A DNA stretch of 64,000 nucleotides. It comes from Aquarana catesbeiana. Taxonomy: Eukaryota > Chordata > Amphibia > Anura > Ranidae. The position numbers and the translations under genes are program-made. Shown here in pieces: positions 44,868-55,896 of this stretch (its first letter is position 1; each line of letters begins with the position of its first letter). The DNA is taken from assembly GCF_042186555.1 (NCBI RefSeq), contig NC_133336.1, positions 39,302,338 through 39,366,337 of the forward strand. The letters run 5' to 3'. The notes beneath the pieces are model-generated. The model was not told where the DNA came from and searched no databases. It saw only the letters and a program-made list of their open reading frames with translations.

Positions 44868-45240
44868 GCCAGCCATACACTGTTCAAATCTTTAATAGGC
44901 GGGGTGTGAATGTACCAATTGATCCATAAACATGGGTACAACCAGCCTGCTGGATTGTCTTGCAATCGCCAGCAGCTGCTACATACTGATAGTGATAATC
45001 ACTGTCTTCTCCCACTGGGAGAAAACAATGGACCGGCAGGAGGGATTCTTAAATACCTTATTTCTCCCTTTTTTTTTTTTTTTAGAAGTGATCACATTCC
45101 CTCTGTTCTCAACTGCATAGGAGCTGGGGGGAGGAGAAACAGCAAGAGACGGTTTCTCAGTGAATGGCTGTGCGGGGATGGCGGGACAAGTCTGATCATT
45201 GGATAAGAGCAGGCTGAGTTCCCAGCATAGCTAGAGAGCT
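44868..45240. repeat. Diverged MITE in RPS29 intron 1
   Basis: Starts 'aaggccagccatacactg', as other 'gccatacac' MITEs do, with T run at 45070-45084. The right end is unclear. Confidence 0.4.
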
Positions 45241-46620
45241 GACCACACTGTGCTCTCATGTCTAGTGTAGTCAGCTTTTAATAGGAAAGCAAAGGGGCTA
45301 GCAGGAACACCAGGGATTTCATACAAAGGAAGCACAAACTGGATGTTAAAGACCCGACTATGAACCTCATTTACTCCCCTTTTGGTCTTAAATAAACCAT
45401 TGAAAAATTTCTCATATCTGTTCACTCAGTGCAAAAAAAAAAAAAAAAATTCTACTGATCCTGCCAGAAATTCAGAGCTTTTTCCCTTTGCACATTTCCT
45501 GAATTCAAGAATTAGCCCTTCATGTTATCTTGGACAACAGAAAAACAGTGTCTGTGCTGCATGGGGAGAGTGGGAGTTTGAGTAGTTAGGCAAAAGACAA
45601 TTGTTCAGGGCTGACACCACTCAGTCCACAAAAATGCTGTGTGTTGGCTGAGTGCAATTTCTGGCAGATGAACGAGGTCTTCAAATGGATAAAACAAGGA
45701 AACCTTTATATATTGCAGATATGTTCTTTCTTTTCACCCAGAGATAGTTTATAGCCAGGAATAGGTGACGGCCCTTCTGTCTACCTCTTAAAACCCATCT
45801 GTGTAACCGAGGGGACCAATGGCCCGGGAGAATAATACTTCCCAGCCAGCTAAGCCTTTTCTACTAGTGAAGTGTCCTCCATCACCCCAAACAGCACATT
45901 TCTGTGTGCATCAAATGCCTAAAATGCAATGCTTGCCGCATTTGTCACATGCAGGACAGCCTGTTGAATAAATGTGATGTCCTGCGATTAAAGTGCAACA
46001 TGCAAACAAAAGATGCGCAATTCCAGATGTCATGTCAGTAATGTGAATGGGGGGGCTTACAGTTCTCAAGTTGAAATCTAGAAAAACAAAGCTGCCATGC
46101 TGGGGGCCAGCTCTTTGTAAACAGAACCATCAAGACACTACAAAGTGACCTGATTGGCTGAATATTACTGTTTATATACTGGTCCTACCATAATCAAAAG
46201 GAATGAATAGAAACGCCAAACACGACGGGCTGCACCCCCCCCCCCCCCCCCGCAATCTATGCCAAGAAAGTCAACAGCAGTTAGGTCATCTGGATAATCA
46301 ATTTCTAGCCAATTCATACTTCAAGACATTTAGCCCCCGTTCAAACAGTGCAGCAATGTGACATTTCCAAATCGCACTCTATTGTTTGCAATTGAGCAGT
46401 TCAAATAACTGCGACTCAGACTTTGCGATGCAGCACTGATTCGAACATCGAGGCTCCTGCAGTATTACTCCAATTTTAGATGTCACTTACAGATGTCAGG
46501 CAAGTCACACCACAAATCACAAGTGAAGTAGCACGATTTCAAAGTCGCATTCAGTGTGATCCAGGGCTTATATAGTGGCATCGGGTGCAAATTACAGTTT
46601 CTACAAACGCTAAACTTCAA
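45241..46620. other. RPS29 intron 1, no gene seen
   Basis: Low-complexity A run at about 45432-45450 and C run at 46236-46251. Short frames have no family resemblance. Confidence 0.4.
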
Positions 46621-46621
46621 T

Positions 46622-47045
46622 AATTACAGTAATACCTCGGTCTGCGCGTAATGCGGTTAACAAGCGTGTCCTAATACGAGCCATTACTCAAAAAAAAATC
46701 CTGACTCGGTTTGCGAGTCTTGTCTCGCAAAAACTAGCAGGATTCAAACCTCTGCAATGTGCAGTACCACATTTGGCCAGAGGTGCGGGGGCGCCAGTGA
46801 CACTCGGAGCAGTTCGGATGCACTCAGAAATACTCCGTTCCCGAGTGTTTCCGAACCTTGATGAGGGCTTCCGAGTGGTCTCCAAGTCTCTGACACCCCC
46901 CCCCAAATGCGGTACTGCATACAATAGAAGTCAATGTAGAACGAATTATCTTCATTGCCATTGACTTCTATGGGGAAACTCTTTGATATGCGAGTGCTTT
47001 GGATTACAAGCATTCTCCTGGAACAGATTGTGCTTGTAATCCAAA
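46622..47045. repeat. Repeat built on 'cagtaatacctcgg' text
   Basis: A dispersed-repeat-like block with internal near-repeats ('gaagtcaatgtagaacg' against 'ccattgacttctatgg' is an inverted pair). It looks like a Tigger/mariner-type MITE, but the ends are not resolved. Confidence 0.4.
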
Positions 47046-47166
47046 GTTCCACTGACTTTAATAGATGCGTTTTTTCATCCTTCCACTGACCTAACCCACC
47101 TTCCACACAAATACTTCCCTCCATCTCCCAGCACTGGTTCTGCCATGTGTTTACCATCCTGGTCAT

Positions 47167-47426
47167 GCACACCATTTGACCTCTTCGCACCGAGCACACG
47201 TAAATATGCAGCCTCTCAGACACATATGCGTGCATTAGCGCAGACAGTGCTGTGGGGAGAGAACGCACCTTGCGTGCTTTCGGAAAGTTTCCAGTGTTTG
47301 CAACCAAGACTTTTCCAATCATGTGACCTCCATGACAGCCAATCACAGCGGTCACATGGCCATAAGCCCCACCTCCCAGCATAGTAAACCCTTAAAGGGC
47401 AAGCAAAAGCAGACGCCAAGGGGTTA
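47167..47426. repeat. TTAA-type MITE, family G (copy 2)
   Basis: Left end 'gacctcttcgcaccgagca' and right end 'gccaaggggttaa'. It shares 'gcgtgcattagcgca' and 'cagccaatcac' text with copy 1. Confidence 0.6.
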
Positions 47427-48821
47427 AAACACTACAGACTTATGAGGCCATTTAGCTGGCCTCAGTCCCATTAAAGTCCATGAAGCTTTAATATAGAGAT
47501 GTCTAGGACAGTGGGATGTGCACTGAGGGATGCAACCAACAGCTGAACGGTGGCTGGTCAGACGGAGGTAATTACACATCTAGGAAATAGGTTGGGTCAG
47601 GTCAGTGCAAATTACACTTGGTGTTAAAATTCACTTCTCCTTTCAAAGTCCACTATGGCAAAATTCTAGATGCAAATATTGAAGTCATCAGTATATGTAA
47701 GCAAATACTCAGTATGGTCTTTATTACACGCGCACGTTTCACTAAACTGACCAAACTGTCCTGTGGCAAACACTGGCAGAAGGGCTGCAATGGCTTTTAT
47801 TGTTTAAACCACACAGCCCCTTGGCAGCACTATAGTTTGACCCAACTCAATCATATAGCTGGACAGCTTGGCCTGCACATACAAAAGCAATGCATAGAGG
47901 AATCTGAAAAAAAAATATGTAAACATCCCCACTATTTAACCCCCTGCTGACCCTTGATGGGAACTCAACATTTTACAGTTGTCACCAGAAGAGGAAGTGG
48001 AGAAAATCTTTTTAATAGGGACACCTGTTCTGGTGACAGCCAATGGAAAACTTCTCACTGAAGGAAATTAAACCCCCAACAGTGCAAAGATGGCAAAAGG
48101 GAAAAAAAACTAAACAAAAAAGACACTGGTTTCCGTGCTAAATTACTTCATCGTATTTTTAATTTACTGTCTTTGCACAAATGTGCTAACCCCCACCCAG
48201 CTCTCAGGGACAATTCACACTGCCCCTCTGAAATCGCACAGCAGCCCCATTCCAGCTGCTCTGCATTGTCATTTCATTGGGGGGGGGGGGCAGCGTGATG
48301 CACAATTAATCGCATCACATGGCTTTTTTGTTTTGTACTAACTTTATTTGAAGTTTACAAAACACACTTCATTAGCTGCAAAGGTCAGACAGCATGCTGC
48401 AATAAAAACAGCATTTTTGCATTTTTTGGCAGCACACTGCAGCGCTATGCTTTGTTGCAGTGTGAACACATAAGAAACTACTGTTTCTGTATTTCCCTGC
48501 AGTAACAGATGTCTTACAATGCAGTAAAATGTCTGTCACCGTATATAGTGTGACATGGCCCCTATACCCCTTCCCGCCCAGCCATTCCTTTTGCCCAGGG
48601 ACTGCCCAATCATGTGACCACTGACTGGCTGTCAACCGAAGTCACATGAGTGGGTCCTGTCAGCTCCTGATTACTAGAGACAGCAGTCCACAACAGTTCC
48701 ACCGCTGTGCTGGGAACATGCTCACAGCCCAAACCTCAGCCATCCATGGACGCCAATGTGCGGAACACAGGTGGTAAAGGTCACTCTTCGCTGCTGCACA
48801 TCCGCATAGGCGGCAAGAGAT
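47427..48821. other. RPS29 intron 1, no gene seen
   Basis: No reading frame with family motifs. A G run is present at 48281-48291. The text about 48335-48500 reads like a diverged repeat. Confidence 0.4.
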
Positions 48822-49262
48822 TTAAAGTGATTGTAAAGGTCCTTTTTTTCCCTCTAAAAACAAACATGTTGTACTTACCTGCTCTGTTGCAGTGAATTTG
48901 CACAGAGCAGCCCACATCCTCCTTCTCATGTCCCTCTTCTGTGCTCCTGACCCCTCCCTTCTGTTCAGTGCCCCCCACGGCAAGCAGCTTGCTATAGGGG
49001 CACCTGAGCCAAGTCACAGCTTCCTGTCTATTCAGACATGGAGCCCTGACCCAGCCCCCTCTCCTCCCGACTGGCTAGCTGACTGACAGGAGTCAATGGC
49101 GCCACTGCTGTTTCTCAGCCAATCAAGGAGAATCTCGTATGGCTGAGACACTCGTGGACATCGCTGTCAGAGGGACCCCCAGGTAAGTATTAGGGGGGCT
49201 GCTGCACACTGGCTTTTTATCTTAATGCATAGAATGCACCTTCTGCCTTTACAATCACTAAG
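48822..49262. repeat. TTAA-type MITE, family B (copy 2)
   Basis: TTAAAGTGATTGTAAAGGTC at the left and CTGCCTTTACAATCACTAAG at the right. It contains 'cttacctgctctgttgc' as in copy 1 on the other strand. Confidence 0.75.
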
Positions 49263-49593
49263 TATAACTAAAGAAAGCTTTCCTCCATGTGTCCTTTTTT
49301 ACGATCACCAAAAGTGAAAGTAGAAGAAAAAACAAATTTTGGGCTGTCCCCAAAACCATAATAGGATATTCTTCCAATGGGGACACTAATCCTGGCAGCA
49401 ACCTGGGATTTAATTGGCAAGGATCTCCTCACTTCCTGTTTAGATTATAGGACTGGAAGTGAAGGGAAATCTCCCCCATGGGACAAACAAAACCTGACAG
49501 GAGTTCAAATCCTCCCTTAAAGGTGTTAAGTCTCAATGTTTTTCACCTTAATGCATTGAGAAAAACCTTGTGGTGCAGTAGCCACCCTTTTAC

Positions 49594-50092
49594 TTAAAGT
49601 GGAGTTCCACCCACTTTTACAACTCTTCAGCATCCCTCACTAAACTGTGCACTGTAAACGAATTGGATATTTTTTTTATTTTTTTTCTCAGCACCTACTG
49701 TATATCTGCTGTATTCATTTTTCACTTCCTCCTCCCTGGCCGCGGCACATCGCATCATTTCCTGTTTGCAATGCCTTCTGGGAAGGGGCGGCAACTTCCT
49801 CTGACACTGCCGTTGCTATGGAAACCTGACCTGAAATCTATTACACTGCTTGTGCTGCACTGAGCATGTGCGAGATCTGCAAGGATGAGATCCAGGAAGA
49901 AATACAGTCTGGCTTCAGATGCCCAGACTTAAGATGGCCACAGCCTGCTGTAAGTTTATTAACAAACTACTACTATAAACTGACAAAACAGACCTTAGTT
50001 TACAGACTAACTTTACTAGAATACATTAAGCTTGTGTATTATAGGGGTATTTTTATTTAAAAAGTATAATTTCGGCCGGACCACCACTTTAA
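49594..50092. repeat. TTAA-flanked MITE with 'gtggagttccac' ends
   Basis: TTAAAGTGGAGTTCCACCC at the left and GGCCGGACCACCACTTTAA at the right. A family B copy in the same text begins at once on its right (about 50091-50452). Confidence 0.78.
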
Positions 50093-50452
50093 CTGAACCT
50101 GATCTTTCCAGCGACCAGAACGAGCCCAGCTGCCACTGTCTCTCCTCATTGGATAGGTTGATAACAGGAGTCATTGGCTCCCAGTGCTGTCAAACAAATC
50201 CAGACACGGTGGGTGAGGCTGCGTCCTGCTTGTCTGTCAATGGACAAAGCAGCAGGAATCAGGAGCGCGCCCGCACGAGTGCCCCCATACAATGCGGCTC
50301 TCCGTGGGGGGGCACTTGGAGGAGCACCGCCGAGGAACCTCAGAAAAGGAGGATCCAGTCTCCTCTCTGCAAAACCCTTTCACAGAAAAGGTATAATTAT
50401 AAATGTATACATGTTTGTTTTTTTTTTTAAAGGAACCTTCACAATCACTAAC

Positions 50453-51280
50453 CTGGGTATACACATTCAAGTTTGATAAGTTCAGCTGGCGCATGTAGCC
50501 TTTTCTGTTCAACAGAGGCTGAGCGCTAGACCAGCATTCAATCAGCTGCTACAACACTGACCGGTGTAGTCTGACCGGGGAATGAGGGTTTCTGTTCAAT
50601 GAGGTGGCTGCACATAAAAATTAGCCCATTCACGCTACACCGGCGTTCCTGTGCCGTTTCCTGCACCGCACTTACATTCTGCACCAGGTGCCAGTACAAC
50701 GTTAACGACACCCCAAATGCCAGTGTGCGCCCACATGGTACAGAAGTATCATGCGATCTGATTATCGTGATTACTATATGTAGTACATACACTGCTTCTG
50801 GTGCCGTGCAATTCCAGCCCATTGGAGATGAACGGACTGAAGTCACACCACACCCGGATCGCAGAAACGTGCAGCACTTCCCTGTGCGATCGGGCATGAC
50901 GTGTGTACCCAGCTTTGGACCCCATTCACACACCCGCATGCCTTGACGCCCCAAGCGTGGATGGCATACGGTGAAACATACATTACAAAGACGCACAAGA
51001 CTTGCAAACACCGAGAACCACTTTGTCACGTGTCGGGAAACACATTCAAACTAATGGGCTGAGCCATGCGGTCACAAAGAAAATTAGAAACGAACCAATA
51101 GCGATGTGGCTGCGGCCTTACTGGATCCTAAATGAGAAGGTTTGCCTTCATTTCAACCCTCAACACCCCGGAAGATTACAATGGTGGCTGGAAGAACAGA
51201 ATTCAATGAATATCAGGACCCCCAGCACAAGGGACAGACCACCACACTGATCCTAAGGCATGTCCCTTGTGTTGATTGAT
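50453..51280. other. RPS29 intron 1, no gene seen
   Basis: No supported coding region. The 163-residue - strand frame at 50538-51029 shows no domain and is taken as chance. Confidence 0.4.
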
Positions 51281-51304
51281 ATATATATATATATATATAT
51301 ATAT
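51278..51304. repeat. AT dinucleotide microsatellite
   Basis: About 13 AT/TA units in RPS29 intron 1, followed by imperfect AT text. Confidence 0.85.
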
Positions 51305-51643
51305 GAAGATATAATAGAGTATATATACCCCCCCCTCTATCTGGGCTTTACCCTGTGTTTGGTTTTCTCTCATCTCCAGGCCCCTGTGACAGACAGAAGA
51401 CCCCTCATCATCATCTCCCGTCCTAGGAGGATAGCCTTCCCTCACAGTGCCGTGTATCCCCCATTCCTCTGACAACAATAGGCGGAGTCATGTCAGCGCC
51501 GCCATCCCTGTCTCCGGCCGCCATGCTGCTGCCCATGAGGCCTACTCCTCCTTCCCCATAACTTAGTACAGCCCCACCTTCCCCGTCCTCCTCCCCACCA
51601 CCACCCCCTTCCCCGAAGGTTCCCACACCCGGGGGACACAGAC

Positions 51644-51705
51644 CAGGAGCGGGATCCCTGGCCGAACTTCCTCGGGTGACTCCAGTACAGCTGCTGGTGG
51701 CCCAT
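51644..51705 (-). CDS. rps29: RPS29 exon 1, start codon
   Basis: ATG at 51705 on the - strand, then GHQQLYWSHPRKFGQGSRS plus two bases (TG) of the first zinc-ligand cysteine codon; donor TCCTG|GTCTGT. This is the invariant N-terminus of uS14. The exon 2 acceptor is 7.1 kb away at 44534, so intron 1 is long for a ribosomal-protein gene. The upstream flank is CpG-rich. Splice phases agree with the known protein. Confidence 0.97.
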
Positions 51706-51709
51706 CGTG

Positions 51710-51760
51710 CTCGCCTCTCTGCTCGGGAAAAGGAAGGGGCGGGGCCGCGCGCGCGCTAAT
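51710..51760 (-). promoter_or_regulatory. rps29: RPS29 transcription start region with 5'TOP-like tract
   Basis: On the - strand the pyrimidine run CCCCTTCCTTTTCCC (51725-51739) lies 20-34 nt upstream of the ATG, preceded by a GC-box (CCCCGCCCC) and a CG-alternating stretch. Ribosomal-protein mRNAs usually start at a C in such a tract, which gives growth-dependent translation. The exact start base is inferred. Confidence 0.7.
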
Positions 51761-51819
51761 CAACCCGGCCAGGCCGCTCCCAGCATGCAGCGCGGCCTGA
51801 GCTCACCAACCACCATCCC

Positions 51820-52400
51820 CCCGGGCCACAATGCACTGCGGCGGTGTTTCGTCAGATTAGGCGACCTGTCAGAATGTGTAACGGAGGTGACGTTCCGTCG
51901 CCGCCATCTTGCTACACTCCACACTCGCCCACAGTAAGGATACAGTGGGAAGGGGACGAGCCGACATCTTGTTACACCCACCGGAGTTTTGCATTTTACA
52001 CTTATTTTTAACAGTAAAGTGAGTTTATATAGTGAAATACAGTACTTAGAACTCCGTCTGACTGGTTAGATGTTGAATTTTAAAAGCAGCGGCAAGCCTG
52101 CTCATCTCACAGGTTTGCTAATCTGACAGAAGTTCACTGCTTTTAAAATTCAACATCTAACCATTCAGACGGAGTTCTAAGTACTGTATTTCACTATATA
52201 AACTCACTATACTGTTAAAAATAAGTATAAAATGCAAAACTCTTGTGGGTGCAACAACATGTCCGCTTTCCCTCTTCTCTGTGTATCCTTACTATTTAGG
52301 AGTACGAGGCGTAGCAAGATGGCGGCAAAGAAACGTCACTTCCGTTACCATTTCTGACGGGTCGCCAAATCTGACGAAACAGCGGCGCTATTCGATGTGG
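51820..52400. repeat. Large inverted repeat directly upstream of RPS29
   Basis: Arms at about 51836-52095 and 52136-52395 are reverse complements with moderate divergence around about 40 bp. Weaker similarity extends the left arm to about 51800. Both arms carry 'gccgccatcttgcta' (YY1-like CCATCTTG) and a CRE-half 'tgacgt'. The left arm ends within about 100 bp of the RPS29 start. A third, diverged copy lies at 54045-54310, so this is probably a dispersed fold-back family. Confidence 0.72.
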
Positions 52401-52649
52401 AGACGGGGGGAAGTGGGTGGTGTTGGGCCTGTGTAATTGCAGGAGGTGCCTATAATACTCTTTGTCCTAATAGTGAACTAAGACTGATAATATTATTATT
52501 TATTACTGGCCATTATCTTCTGAAACAATAAAGTGCACCTGTCATGAGAGAAACCATTGTTTGCCCCCGTTCTGAAAATGTCAGTTGCCTGGCTGTGGGT
52601 GACAGTCCAAGAATGAGCTTGCAGCAAGTGAAAGTGGCACTAAACTATG

Positions 52650-52735
52650 GGGGGATTTACTAAAACTGGAGAGTGTAAAATCTAGTGCAGTTGTTCATAG
52701 CAGCCAATCAGCTTCTATCTTCAGCTTGTTCATTT
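52650..52735. repeat. MITE family C, truncated copy
   Basis: Begins 'ggggggatttactaaaact' and contains 'cagccaatcagcttctat'. It is cut off at 'catttaaagcggag', where a TTAA-type MITE end begins. Confidence 0.65.
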
Positions 52736-52980
52736 AAAGCGGAGTTCCACCCAAAAGTGAAACTTCCGCTGATTTGTCTCCTCCCCCCTCTGGTGCAACA
52801 TTTGGCACTTTTCAGAGGGGAGCAGATACTTGTCTCTGACAGGTACCCTGTCCCCACTTCCGGGAGCTCGGGTACCTCCTCCCCCTGCCGCTGGGCCAGT
52901 AGGAGAGAGGAGTAGGCCTCGCGCATGCGCAGTAGGGTTCCCGGCATGAAGCCGTAAGGCTACACTACCGGGTTTCTCAA
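52733..52980. repeat. TTAA-type MITE fragment
   Basis: Starts TTAAAGCGGAGTTCCACCC, followed by GC-rich text like the interior of 17161-17571 ('ctgcgcatgcgcgagtc' there, 'cgcatgcgcagtaggg' here, inverted). The right end is not found. Confidence 0.5.
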
Positions 52981-53722
52981 AGAAAATATAAATAACACTG
53001 CACTAACCCAATGTGAAAAGCAGCTACATAAAATATGACCAATATTGTAAACGGAAGTAAAAGTGAAATGCAGCGCTAAAAATGATAACAAATGGTAAAA
53101 GGCACATCAGACATGGTGACCATTACCAATATATACATAGCTGAAACACATGAAGCATAATACCAAAAAATTGAATACTAGACGGGATATAGTAAAGTCC
53201 CAATGTATGCCTATGAATCTGATACAAGAGAGTCCCAAACATAGGCTAAATGTGAATTTTGGACTGATGTAGAAATCTTCTCTTGTATATCATGAGTTGT
53301 ACGATCATGGGAAGTGAATAGATGGAATACGTTTAACAGCAGGAGTGGATTCGGATGCCGGTGACACCGAATCAAACAGGCTCTGAGATCCCTAATGGAC
53401 GATGGTTGGACGATGGTTGGTCCTGGAAACCCCGGATCTCGAGGGGGATCTATCCTGTATGGTCCACGTCACGACTGTCCGTTCAGAAGCCCGAGGGGGA
53501 ATTCTCCACCACAAACAAGTCTCCAGAGCATGGATGGTTCCCAAAAAGATAGACAGGATGCCAATAGTGCAGATCAAATGACGTATTTTATTGGATATAA
53601 CCAATAATCAACAAACAATATAAAAACGTGTGATCACGTGTAAAACAATAAAATCAAGTGTAGGAAAGAGTAAGGCTCACCCCACGCGTTTCGTCCACAT
53701 GGACTTCAACAGGGGCATGTGG
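52981..53722 (-). mobile_element. Penelope-like terminal repeat, - strand
   Basis: About 0.7 kb of AT-rich text ending at a decayed hammerhead motif (53675-53720). The general layout (ribozyme motif, then AT-rich 3' part) is that of the arms at 33-35 kb. Borders are approximate. Confidence 0.45.
53675..53720 (-). ncRNA. Decayed hammerhead-like motif
   Basis: On the - strand: CTGTTGA in place of CTGATGA, one extra A, stem II GTCC-ATGT-GGAC, GAAA, then CGCGTG. Stem I pairing CCC/GGG is possible. The core change and a G at the cleavage position predict no activity. Confidence 0.5.
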
Positions 53723-53944
53723 AGGGCATGTGGCCTGGTACGGTTCAGGAGGGGGGGCGCTCGCTCGTCCCCACCCCCTTTCCTGACCTGCCAGGCTGTG
53801 TGCTCGGATAAGGGTCTGGTATGGATTATGGGGGGGACCCCCACGCCGTTTTTTCGGTATGGGGGTTCCCCTTAAAATCCATACCAGATTGAAGGGCCTG
53901 GTATGCTCTTGGAGGGGGAACCCATGGCGGGAGTCTATTCCACA
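53723..53944. repeat. G/C-rich dispersed-repeat-like text
   Basis: Contains an internal inverted pair ('ggtctggtatggattatg' against 'aaatccataccagattg'). No gene. Confidence 0.4.
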
Positions 53945-54320
53945 TTTTCATAGCTCGGATTGCTAATGTGACAGAACACCTCTGATTTTCACATTTAATG
54001 TTAAATGTGAAAATCAGAGGTGTTCTGTCACATTAGCAACCATGTAAGGTCAGCAGGTATACTGTTGCTTTTAAAATCTAACATCTAAACAGTCTGTCCG
54101 ATCTACAAATACTGTATTTATGCATATAAGCTCGGTTTTGTGTTGAAAATAGCTTTTAAATCTAAAACTCCGGTGGGTGTAACAAGATGTCTACTTGCCC
54201 CCTTCTCACTCTATCATTACTGTACTGTGCAGGAGTGTGGGGTGTAGCAAGATGGCAGCGACGAAATGTCACTTCCTGACGAGAGACAGCGGCCGCTCCG
54301 GAGCTAGGCCGAAGCCGCAG
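53945..54320. repeat. Third copy of the RPS29-flanking inverted-repeat family, with a perfect 38-bp hairpin
   Basis: 53961-53998 and 54001-54038 are perfect reverse complements separated by TG. From 54045 the text matches the right arm of 52136-52395 ('cttttaaaatctaacatc', 'ggtgggtgtaacaagatg', 'tagcaagatggcagcgac') with clear divergence. Confidence 0.72.
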
Positions 54321-54429
54321 CCTTTCCTATGGCCGAGGCCGCAGAGTGCTCCGCGGATCGCGGGTGTGCCGATCCGCGGAGGTTGATCCGCACGGATCAG
54401 CAACGATCCGTTGCACCCCTAATGCTAAT

Positions 54430-55520
54430 AGCTTGTAAGAACATTTTTGGTTCTGGGCGCCGCCACCAGTGGCTAAGGCTGCGCTCAACTAGAGTATCTG
54501 TGAGGGGTTGCAGTGTTGTGGCACCAGCACCAGTGCCTAAGGCCCAATTTTTCTGCCCCTGTTTAACAGGGGCGTGTAATTACAATTTTTGATACAATAC
54601 TTTGCAGCAGGGCTCGTTCCTGCGCTCCAACTAGAGTATCTGTGAGGGGTTGCAGTGTTGTGGCACCAGCACCAGTGCCTAAGGCCCAATTTTTCTGCCC
54701 CTGTTCAACAGAGACATGTAATTACAATTCTTGATCTAATATTTCACAGCAGGGCCCATTCCAGCGCCCACCAAGAGTAACTGTGAGGACTTATGCCCTG
54801 TACACACGGTCGGACTTTGTTCGGACATTCCGACAACAAAATCCTAGGATTTTTTTCCGACGGATGTTGGCTCAAACTTGTCTTGCATACACACGGTCAC
54901 ACAAAGTTGTCAGAAAATCCGATCGTTCTAAACGCGGTGAAGTAAAACACGTACGTCGGGACTATAAACGGGGCAGTGGCCAATAGCTTTCATCTCTTTA
55001 TTTATTCTGAGCATGCGTGGCACTTTGTCCGTCGGATTTGTGTACACACGATCGGAATTTCCGACAACAGATTTTGTTATTGGAAAATTTTATATCCTGC
55101 TCTCAAACTTTGTGTGTTGGAAAATCCAATGGAAAATGCGTGATGGAGCCTACACACGGTCGGAATTTCCGACAACAAGGTCCTATCACACATTTTCCAT
55201 CGGAAAATCCGACCGTGTGTACGTGGCATTACAGTGTTGTGGCACCAGCACCACCACCACCAAAGGCCCAATTTTTCTGCCCCTGTTCAACAGGTGCATG
55301 TAATTACAATTCTTGATATAATATTTCACAGCAGGGCCCGTTCCAGCTCCCACCAAGAGTAACTGTGAGGACTTACAGTGTTGTGGCACCAGCACCACCA
55401 CCATCATCAAAGGCCCAATTTTTCTGTCCTGTTCAACAGGGGCATGTAATTACAATTCTTGATCTAATATTTCACAGCAGGGCCCTGTGAGGGCTTACAG
55501 TGTTGTGGCAATTCCTGGGA
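54430..55520. repeat. Satellite-like tandem array, about 142-bp unit
   Basis: Unit starts at 'cagtgttgtggcaccagca' at 54511, 54653, 55232, 55376 and 55498. Spacings are 142, 141 (after removing the inserted MITE), 144 and 122 bp. Each contains 'ggcccaatttttctgcccc' and 'tgtaattacaattcttgat'. No coding potential. Confidence 0.85.
54794..55228. repeat. Harbinger-type MITE inside the satellite, TTA target duplication
   Basis: TGCCCTGTACACACGGTCGG at the left and CCGACCGTGTGTACGTGGCA at the right, with TTA on both sides (54791-54793 and 55229-55231). Neighbouring satellite units show the empty site with a single TTA. Sister of 15353-15745. Confidence 0.92.
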
Positions 55521-55599
55521 TCCTGAGAAGAGCTGCGAGCCTTATGCTCTAGTTCCAGGAGATGTCTTACCCTCAGGTCTCCATCAGCTCGCTGCAGCA

Positions 55600-55895
55600 C
55601 GTGCACAGTTCTGCTGTTTCAAGAGATACTGGAGGAAGAACCCCACTGTGAAATTGGGCATGGCTTTCTGCCCAGGACTAAACCCGTTGCCGGAAAGGCA
55701 TCCCGCTTCGAGCCTCCTGCATAGGGAGAGCCCTGGACGGCCCGAGGCACTCGTGCACATCGCTGGACAGAGATGGGGCTCAGATAAGTATTAGGGGGTG
55801 CTGAGGGGGAGTTGCTGCACACAGAAAGCTTTTTTTTTATCTTATAGCAGAGAATGCATTCAGATAAAAAACCTTCTGCCTTTACAGCCACTTTA
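55600..55895. repeat. TTAA-type MITE, family B (partial)
   Basis: Right end CTTCTGCCTTTACAGCCACT with TTAA at 55893-55896. Contains 'ctcagataagtattaggg', shared with 49183-49200. The left end is missing. Confidence 0.6.
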
Positions 55896-55896
55896 A

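Noticed and set aside
46744..47382. 212-codon - strand frame
   Set aside because: Spans a dispersed repeat and MITE family G; no family resemblance.
50538..51029. 163-codon - strand frame in RPS29 intron 1
   Set aside because: No domain or splice support; probably chance.
41882..51643. snoRNA genes in RPS29 introns
   Set aside because: Looked for C/D and H/ACA box arrangements by eye and found none convincing; a covariance-model scan would settle it.
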